This document shows, one piece after another, positions 48,340 to 58,000 of a DNA stretch of 64,000 bases. Numbering within the stretch: the first letter of the stretch is position 1; each line of letters opens with the position of its first letter. The translations under genes and the position numbers were made by a program. The notes beneath the pieces were generated by a model. That model made no database searches. It worked only from the letters and a program-made list of their open reading frames with translations, and was not told where the DNA came from. Source of the DNA: Carposina sasakii (Eukaryota > Arthropoda > Insecta > Lepidoptera > Carposinidae); contig CP053169.1 of NCBI GenBank assembly GCA_014607495.2, positions 3,844,001 to 3,908,000 on the forward strand, in the 5' to 3' direction.

Positions 48340-49057
48340 ATGTTGGGAAAGTAATATATCATCTATCTCATGTTTCTAAAAATTTTTTACTGTTCCTAAA
48401 CTGTCCCTAATTTGTTTCCACAGACCCCACCTCCAAACTATTGTCTCACCTACAGTCCATGTTTCTCAAAATGGCCCCAGTTTCTTTATAATTTTTTTTT
48501 TCTAATCTGGCCCCGGTTTGTTCCTACAGCCCCAACTGCATACTAACCCCTGCCATTTCATTTAACCAATGTTTCTCAAACTGATCACAATTTCTAAACT
48601 GTTCTCTATTTTCAGGCTCTAGTTTTCATAATTTCTAAACTGCCCCCCATTTGTTGCAACAGCCTCGACTCCATACTAACATCTAGTGTCTGACAAAGCT
48701 AACTTTTCTCGAACTGGCTTCAGTTTCTGTCTAAATTTTCAGGCTCTAGTTTCCATTGGTTTTAAGCTGTTCTAAATTTGTATCTACAGCGTTACTAAAA
48801 TCCATTTCATCCTTACTAAAATCTAGTGTCTCATTTAGCCAATTTTTCTCAAATTGGCCCCAGTTTCTTAACTGTCCCCTATTTCCAGGTTCAAGTTTCC
48901 ATTATTTTATAAAATGTCCCCAATTTGTTTCTACATCCCAACTCCATACTAGCCATTATAACGCACATTTGGGATACATGGGTTATCCCAAATGTGCGTT
49001 ATATGGTAATTTCCAGTCTCCAGTATCCATTGTTTCTAAACTGTGCCCATTTTCCAG
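48340..49057 (+). repeat. Diverged tandem repeat running into the Lim1 splice acceptor
   Basis: About four to five degenerate units of roughly 120-170 bp repeat the same order of phrases: TTTCTCAAA.TGGCCCCAGTTTCT, then TAAACTGT.CC, TTTTCAGG, CTAGTTTCCAT, ATTTGTTTCTACAG and CTCCATACTA. TTTCAGG/TTTCCAGG phrases occur near 48617, 48738, 48883, 49011 and 49051; the last is the real acceptor of the LIM1 exon. The array is pyrimidine-rich. Confidence 0.7.
48957..49003. repeat. Perfect 20 bp hairpin beside the Lim1 acceptor
   Basis: Arms 48957-48976 and 48984-49003 are perfect reverse complements with a 7-base loop. It lies within the last unit of the tandem array, 54 bases before the acceptor. Confidence 0.85.
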
Positions 49058-49080
49058 GACGGGGTGAAGGCGGCGGCGCG

Positions 49081-52000
49081 ATGTCGTGCGCCGGCTGCGA
49101 GAAGCCAATCCTCGACAAGTTCCTGATGCATGTGCTGGAGCGCGCATGGCATGCAGCGTGCGTGCGCTGCGCCGACTGCCGCGCGCCTCTAGCCGACAAG
49201 TGCTATAGCCGGGATAACAAGCTGTTCTGTAGAAACGATTTTTTTAGGTAAGTAGATACTATTAGTGATGAACTAGACTGCTTGACATTAGACATTGCTT
49301 TGATGGTGCGTGATCTTGCGGCTCATCGCGCACTGCTGACGACTATGGAGAGACACGCACCATACTTAACATGTCTGCATTACGACGGACGATCCTCTTC
49401 ACACGGTGTGTCGCGTCGGTGCGGGCTAGTCCACGTCCGTCCCTAATATCACGCACCGCAGGAAGCTACCATGATAATAAGAATTTGTACGTCAGACATA
49501 ACTAAATGTTTATTTCTAATATATAATGTTCTATTAAAATTTCTACAGTTCAAATAAATATGTTGATTGACTGCTAAGTGTAATATACCTAGTCGTATGG
49601 TGCTGGTTTCCATGTTCTATTTACTGTGGCATTTGCGTTTTTATGGGACACAACGACAGGTCTGTGGTTGTTATTGTTGGCAACGAACTTTTGTTCTTAT
49701 AAGTGTACACAGAGAGTAAATACAATAATGTTTAGCTCGTCTAAAATCGGTTTCCAGATGGTGTGAACGTAAGGCATATGTTCAACGTTCATAGGCAGGG
49801 CCGGCCCGCCCATACGGCGAACGGAGCAGTCGCTCTAGGCGCCAAATCCTAGAGGAGCGCCTAATTGGTAAAGATATAGGTATATATTATTAGGAGCAAA
49901 CAGGAGACGCGCCATAATTGGATCTCGCTCTATTCTAAAATTTACTTCGGGCCGGCGCTGTTCATAGGTACCGGGCAGATCTACAGACTAATCTAAAATC
50001 TAAAGGCTTCTCACTCCTCACTTGCTTTTAGTTCGTACTTACACAGATAAGCATCAGCTAAGTTGTCTATAAGGTCACTACGCCAATAAATCGATATTGT
50101 GATATCAAACAAAAACCGCCTAGCACTTTTAACACTAGATTTTACTAAGAAAATGTAAAGCTGTACGATTGTATTGAGAAAATAGATATAAAAGCGAATA
50201 ATTCAATTATCTACTTCAAAGTGTCAGCGCAATTCGTGTAGGCATGACAAAGTGTGGGCCGCGCGGAGCTTTGATGGCTTGGAAATATGCGTGAAGCTAT
50301 AACGATCTATGTATGATTTTAACATGCCCTTGACTATAAATAATATTATTATAAAGGATACTCGTACATAAGAAATACAAACATTTACATATAATAGTCT
50401 GTGCATATACAAATCGCTGTTTTCTCGAAATGGGGTAGTCAGAACCTTAAAGGGGATCATTACTATTTAAAATTTGTAACATTCTTCCGGTACATTACAA
50501 ACACAAGACTTTACTGTTGGCAAATATCTATGGTTGTCGGGAGCGTCTGACTCCGCTGCAGCAAAGGGCGGTGACGCATGGCAGGTTTGAGGTACCTAGA
50601 GTACACAACTATTATGGAGACCGAACCCTCAACAAGCGCCTACCATACCTTATAAATACGCTGCCACCAGAACTACAGGATATAAAAAGAAAAAACCAAT
50701 TTAAAATTAAGCTAAAAAAGCATTATATTAATCTAAGTAATATAAGAATTATTTATTATGACTAATAATAATTAAACTTGCAGATAAACCATGAAAATGG
50801 TTTTGAAAGAACGTGACAAATATGTTTTTATATAACGGAATGTATAAATAAGTATATAAATAAATAATAACAATAAAAATCCCACAGTCGTGTTTAACAT
50901 AGCGGGGATAGATGTAAATGATCAGTGACACGTTGTTAGCTTATCGCCTGAGAAAATGTCGGAATACCTTAGTCGTCTTTTACAACATGCATAGAAAGAG
51001 GTGCATCTGATGCAGAGGTGGCTCGTCCTAAGGAGCGCTGGTGCAGTGCACTCCCACCCACTAAGATTACATAGGCAATCTATATTTCTCTATATTTAAT
51101 CATTATCTTTCAATTCTACTGTTTATATACATACAATAGTGTCTACGCGTTCATCTCAAGTAAGTTGTAATCTTATGATCGAGTGGAGCGTTAGCGATCG
51201 CGCTCATTCAATGAATGCGAAAGAGATATACCGGCATAGGCCGTGAAACAGAAGTTTTCGTATGAAAAATTAGCCTAATCTGGAGCACCGCTCACATTAA
51301 TTCGTAGTGTGCGTTTGCGGCCACTAAATATCGCTTAGTCCGAGTTAGAACGTGATATGGTTGTCCTTAATGTGTTTCATTAGGTCATCTGAATTTTAAT
51401 AAGAGTGAGGTTACATTTGCATCATTTCATTAATTAAGGGAGTGAACATGCGTGGCGTTTCCAAACTATAATTTTGCGTGCGCTCCTAATAAAAAAAGTG
51501 TGAACCCCCATCTAAATATATCACTAGCCGACCCTGATCTGATGTATCCTAGTAAAGCCACGAAAATAATATATAGATATATGCATTCTTCCCAGTGCGT
51601 TTTGTTGGAAACCATTTGAGGTAGAGTCAAAAAACGACGCTGCAGCCATTCTGTAAAGTTTTGCAATGGTCGCGAAGTTTTGCCCATTTTTAAGCTTCTA
51701 TTTCAATTGTTTTCTAATTATAACCGAATAAAATACACTATCAAATTAATTAAGTTTACTCACACAATACATAAGACTTTATTTTTACTATTAAAAATAC
51801 GAGTACAAGGTTTCATTTTCGAAATGCAGTTTGTAATCACCTAGAAAACCGTACTTTTTCCGCGACACAATATTAATTTCTGTTTTACCGTAGAACTGAT
51901 TACGTCTTTCCTTATTTCTTCCGCGTTGTCCAACGTCCGTCGAAGGCCGTGTTGGCAAAACGGTGATAAAAACCGATGTTAGTGCAGCTATCTCTTTTTT

Positions 52001-55000
52001 GTCATAACCGTAATCGGTGTGTAGAACGAGATAGTAGATTTATTGCATTGATTACTTTGATAATAAATGTAAAATGTGTAGTTTTGTGTAGCTATAGGAT
52101 AGTCGTAGATCGATGAGTCAAATAACATTATGTGAAGGTAGGATATTTCCTTCAAAATGGTAGCTGAAAACATATTATATCAAACATACATTAACATATA
52201 AGAATTACTAAGTAATATTAGTAACAAGATTTTATAATTCACCTTGTACATTATTTTTAATGCAATAAATAATTTTCTATTTTTCAGCGAACTTGCCTCT
52301 TGGAATATGCCCTTGTTTCAGACCTAACCTAACAATTCGCCTCATTTTTCTAGACTAATATTGTAACAATTGTGGACAATGCATTGCGATAGGTCTACTT
52401 CGAATAGGTACCACTAGACACTAAACAAAGACCTTTCAAAGAACAGAATTTAAAAGAGATGGTAAAATTCGTCATCCGAGTTAATTGACCTGATAGCTCA
52501 GTTGGTTAGAACGAAAGCACGGCTTGCGAGTGGTCGTGAGTTCAAATCTCACTCGGGTGAAGATTTTTTCATTTTCTTATTAATATTTTATAAAGACCTT
52601 TCACTTTAGGTCTTAGTAAATCTCATTGTAAATATAAGCTAGATACTAAATAAAAAAAGTCAATCCTCAGAAGAATAACTTTTTAACTTTTTAAGCTCGA
52701 CTTGTAGATATAATCGCCATTTTAATAATTGCAATGTAAATATATTTTTTACATACATACCTATATATACTCGTATACCCTTACGGGGTAGGCAGAGAAC
52801 CAAGGGCCGATAGAACCACATGGTGCCGCTTCTGACCAATTTTGAGGGTATCGTTGAGATGTACAAGTTTGGTAGTAGTAGTGACAGTGGTCAGCCCATC
52901 GCCTACAAAACACCAAGACCCTCTTGTCCCTCTACTGACTTGTACAGTATGCCCGGGAAGAGAAGCAGCTGTAGTATTATACGTTTTTTCTTCTACTTTT
53001 TCTCCCCCAGAGCAGCATAGAAGATATTTTTTTTCTGTATAATAAATACCATAAAACAGTTTTTGTAGACATTACAGTTTTAAATTATTTTAAAATGGTT
53101 GGCCACACCATAATCGCGTATAACTATAAGGGTAGCCGCGTCTAACCTTCGAAATTGCCCTATAATAGCGACCGCTAAATAATATGGCGCCTAAATGTAT
53201 AAAAAGATACCAATTTGGTAATTTTGTCCTCAACTTTAACCGGAAAACGCTTCACTTACGACTTCCGCTCAATTGATTGCTTTATTTTGTAACAGTTTTG
53301 TAGAAGGTTGAACATAATTATATTATCATGTAGAACATATCTAGTTTTTTTAGCCAAAATATATAAATGAACATTGTACTTTTATGTAGGTATTATAAAC
53401 TAGAATCATTCCTACTCTTCGTCTTCCTGCCCTGTTCCCATTTATTTGGGGTCGGCGCCATATGTACTTTTCTTCCATTCATTCCTATTATCCGTCATCT
53501 CATTGCTCATTCCCAGTACACGCATATCCTCTCTCACACACTCCTTCCAACATTTCTTCGGTCTACCTCTTCCTTTATATCCATCCATCCACACTTATGC
53601 ACAACGCTCTCTGTAAAATATGCCTTTCATCCCATCGCTTTACATGCTCGTACCAAGACAGACGGTTACTTCGTTACTTAAGAATATAAAGATACTTTGA
53701 CGTTTGTGGTTCTTGCAAGCAAAAACTATTGAATCTATTTTGATGAAACTTAACAATTACGCAGATACATTACAATATCATGACCTAAAATTTAAGCTTC
53801 GGGCATCGCTGGTATAAATCGTAACCAAGAAATTAAAAGCGAAGGGAACACTTATGCTTGATTTACCGAATAGATGTTGCAAAATCCAAGATGGCTGCTA
53901 AAAGCTCATCCATCTAGAAGAAACCACCACAGCCAGTGTTGCTTTATCTGTATAATTACCACTTGAAAGCTTAATTTTTTCTATCATACCCATTATAAGT
54001 TGCATATCAAAAATAAAAATTGCAATATCAAAACATCAGGATTTAAAAAAAAATTACTCGCACGCATAAAACTTTTATTTTTCCATATGATTGCAATTTT
54101 AATAACAGAACCAAATGAACTTGCATCGATAAGCTGACATTCTAGGGCAGTGACGTCACATCCGGCTGTCGACAACCAATTGTGTTTGACCAAACTAATA
54201 AACAAAATTCATTCCAAATTACGTGAAATTTTATTATTATTGGATTTGCGTTTGTTTGATTGTGGGGAATTAAACTAGTGACATTTAAAGGTCGTCAAAC
54301 GTTTCCTTATTTCTATCATTTTTAACCGACTTAAAAAAAGGAGGAGGTTCTCAATTAGTCTGTATGTATAATATATATTTTTTATGTATGTTCACCGATA
54401 TGTCCGTCAATTATAGACGGATTAAAAAAAAATGTTTTTGTTGGATAGAGTTCACTTCTGAGGCGGTCACATTTTTACCAGGTCAGGATCTGATGATGGG
54501 ATCCAGGAGAAATCTAGGGCAACCACCGAAAATTGTATGCTCGTATGGTGCTTTTGTTACGTAATCATGTCGTACTCAAAACCAGCCTCCTTAGGTAGGC
54601 ACTTTACTAGTAATTATCCGACATTGCCAAAAGGAGGGTTATATTTTTCGAGTGTATGTATACTTACTTCTATATCATTAAATTCATCTTAGTCTTGAGA
54701 GTGACACTGATTCAAAATTTTTACGCAGTCGGTTTTTTTTTCTTGAAGTAAATAATATTATTTACTCCTTATTTAAATTGGTATAAGAGCGACCCACTCT
54801 GCCAATGCCAAAAGAGATTAACGGTACCTATGACACGGTACAAATAAAAACATAAAGACATTGGAAACCTGTCAACACAGAATGGAAAGAAGCATACTTA
54901 ATATAAGATTAAAAGACAAAGTAAGATTAACAACAATTAGGAAACAAACCAAAATTACAGATATAATATATACAGGGTGTAACAAAAAGGGTATGTTAAG

Positions 55001-58000
55001 CGAAAAGCTACGTAAATAGCCCACTGTAGAGAACCTATCCACAAAATTTGAGACTCGAAATTACATGTTTATTTTTCAAGATTGTATGAAAATTCCTGAG
55101 ATATTTAAAAATTCTCCATACTATCGGGAAAAATAAACATGTGATTTTGAGTCTCAAATTTTGTGGATAGGTTCTCTACAGTGGGCTATTTACGTAGCTT
55201 TTCGCTTAACATACCCTTTTTGTTACACCCTGTAGAATGAAACGACTGAAATGGAAATGGGCTGGCCATCTGATGAGAAGCGATGCTGAGAAGTGGGCAA
55301 AAGAAGTGACCGAATGGTGTCCCAGATATAATAAGAGGAAAAAAGGTAGACAGTATCGCAGGTGGGAAGATGATATCAAAAAAGTAGCAGGAACAATCTG
55401 GATTAGGAAAGCAAGGGATAGAACTACGTGGCGAACACTTGGGGAGGCCTATACTGGAAAGCAAGACAATTAAGAAACCGGTGTCTAATACCTATAAATA
55501 TTATGTACATTTTAATTAATTGTTAATAAAGACTATCTTTATCTTTATTATCTTTACGGTAATATTTTGGACTTTTTCTATTGAATTTTGGTGATTGACA
55601 CCCGTTGATGTCTTTTAAATAGATAGGGCACTTCGTAGTAACTACGGAAAATGATGTATATTTTTTATGTTGTGGGTAAATAAAATACGTCGCAATTTTA
55701 TTTCGTAAAGTTAGTTTCAGTTACACCAAGGTGTAAGATGTATAATCTAGATATTTTTAGATACCTGACTAGTGACTAGCCACACTGTCTTGTCTTCCGA
55801 GTTGTTCTCTTTTTACATAAACTGAGTTAATACAAAAATATTAAATAGTAGGTAGAATTTATCTTTAAAAAAAAACATACCGACAGTTTGTACTTAACAA
55901 TAACCTTTCTTTTTAAAGTCGGTGAAATATATATCCTTGGTTGAGACTAGGATATAACTTGATGAGTTGTAGGTAATATTAGCGCTAGTGCCAATTTAAT
56001 ATTTTCATCATATTTTCTAAGTTTAAACTTGGTTTAAACATACGAAACTTAATTAACTTCATCCTTCATCACTTCTGTGAAGACACACATATAATAGTAT
56101 TAAATTGTGATTTATTTTTAACACTGTTTTAAAACAATCATCAAGAGCTGCCCTCGGGGTCCGCAGGCGAATCTTCGCTCAAGACATAAAACATACGGCC
56201 CGACGGAAAAATTAATTAAAATATATGTAATGATAATGCAAATCTTACTAATATTAAGTATATATGGATGTGTGTGGATGAATATATTTTCACTCGGGTG
56301 AAGAATTTTTTCCATTTTCATTATTAATAATTTTATATATTAGATAATATCTTGACTAAGATAAATTTATAAAAACACTTCTCCATTAATATAATCCGTT
56401 AGGATATGGTTGATCGTTTCATCTTTAAACATTGTGCTGAGGGATTCAGCTTTGTTTGCCGAGATTTGGCTAGTGTATAGCTATCGGGATGAAGAATAAC
56501 GTTACCAATGTCATTTAGATAAGAGATGGTAAAATTCGTCATCCGAGTAATTGACCCGGTGGCTTAGCGGTTATAGCGGCTGGCACGGTTTGCAGTGGTC
56601 GTGGGTTCGATTCCCACTCGGGTGAAGATTTTTTTCCATTTTCTTTATTAATAATTTTATAATATTTTTGTTACTCATTCACGCCACAATAGCTAAATTG
56701 ATCTCGGCGATAGATTTATAGTCCGGTTATTTTGTTTTAATTCGAGTACCCAATAAGTATTTTTATGTAAAACCTCATAATGGTGTAACAACAAAAGCCC
56801 GTCTAAAGGTAGACACTGTTTAAAAGTGATATTTGATAGCAAAATAGATATATATAGGCAATGTTTAACTTAACGAACGTTTAAATAATTTTATAATAAC
56901 ACGGGCAATGTCTTATAGGTATGTTATGTTTTTGTTTTGTATTTTTTCTATGGTTGGTAACCAACTATCTTTTTTTAATAGTGTTATATGTTATATCTAC
57001 AGAAAGGGTGCTTCAAGAGTACACGGCTTTCAGCAGCAAATGCGTAAACATAGGTAGAGCATGATGAAATAGTTCTTTTGAAAATAGTTTTTTGAAATAG
57101 TTTTTTAGCTTGCCCTTTGTTTGGCTACATTACCGCTGTAACTGCATACAATAAAAGTTAAATTCCAAATCATGCACGGGAGTATGAAACGGACTATACA
57201 AAGTTTTCGCGCTATTTCTTAACCAAACTATGCACCGTGATTCGCTCGCAAGTCAACAACGGGTATAAAATATGAAATGGCGTGTTGCCAGCTCTCCGCA
57301 GACCTCTTTATGTATTATTCATGCGGCCTCCACCGTTTATGCAAATGACCGTTGTAATAATTCAAAGTGATGATAAAATAATGAAAAACATTGCCGCCAA
57401 AATCGAATCTGGACGAGAAAAGCGAACTATGATTTATAATAGGATATTTAAATAAAGATCCTTAATAATACCTATTGGTCACGTCGTGTTGTCAAACTTC
57501 GGAAAAATATTCTTTATAGCATTGGTTTTCTACGATATAGCGGTGCCGTCATATTGCGGTATATTCACAAAACTACGCCCTCTTTATGGTGCCGCTATCT
57601 GAAAAGTTCCTTTAGGCTTAGCGTTTTAGCTTTAGCGTTAACCATTTTGAAAATTTAAAAGCCGATTAGAAAACTAAAATCAGATATCGTTAAGATAAGA
57701 TAAGATAAATCTATATTTGCAATTCGTTTTAATTTATATTTTTATCATTCATGAATATCCTTTCACAAATTAAGGTAAAATTTTACATAGGTATGTAGGT
57801 ACATACATACTAAATACATAAGGCTGTATTCCCAAATTGGGGTAGCTAGTACCTAAAGATCTCACTGGTACGTTTAGCATAGCGGGGACGGAGAGATCCA
57901 AGCATACATAGAACAGAGCTGAGGAACAGAGAGACAGTGGGAAGCGACTTTGTTTTATAATATGCAATGATGTTCTCTCCATGCGCAAATATGTTGAAAA

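Noticed and set aside
49418..49480. GC-rich run after the LIM1 exon, considered as another coding exon
   Set aside because: No acceptor and donor pair with a matching phase, and the LIM1-LIM2 junction is already complete without it.
56560..56630. Possible tRNA gene
   Set aside because: Leader and tail outside the tRNA-like part are shared with three other copies, so it is a SINE.
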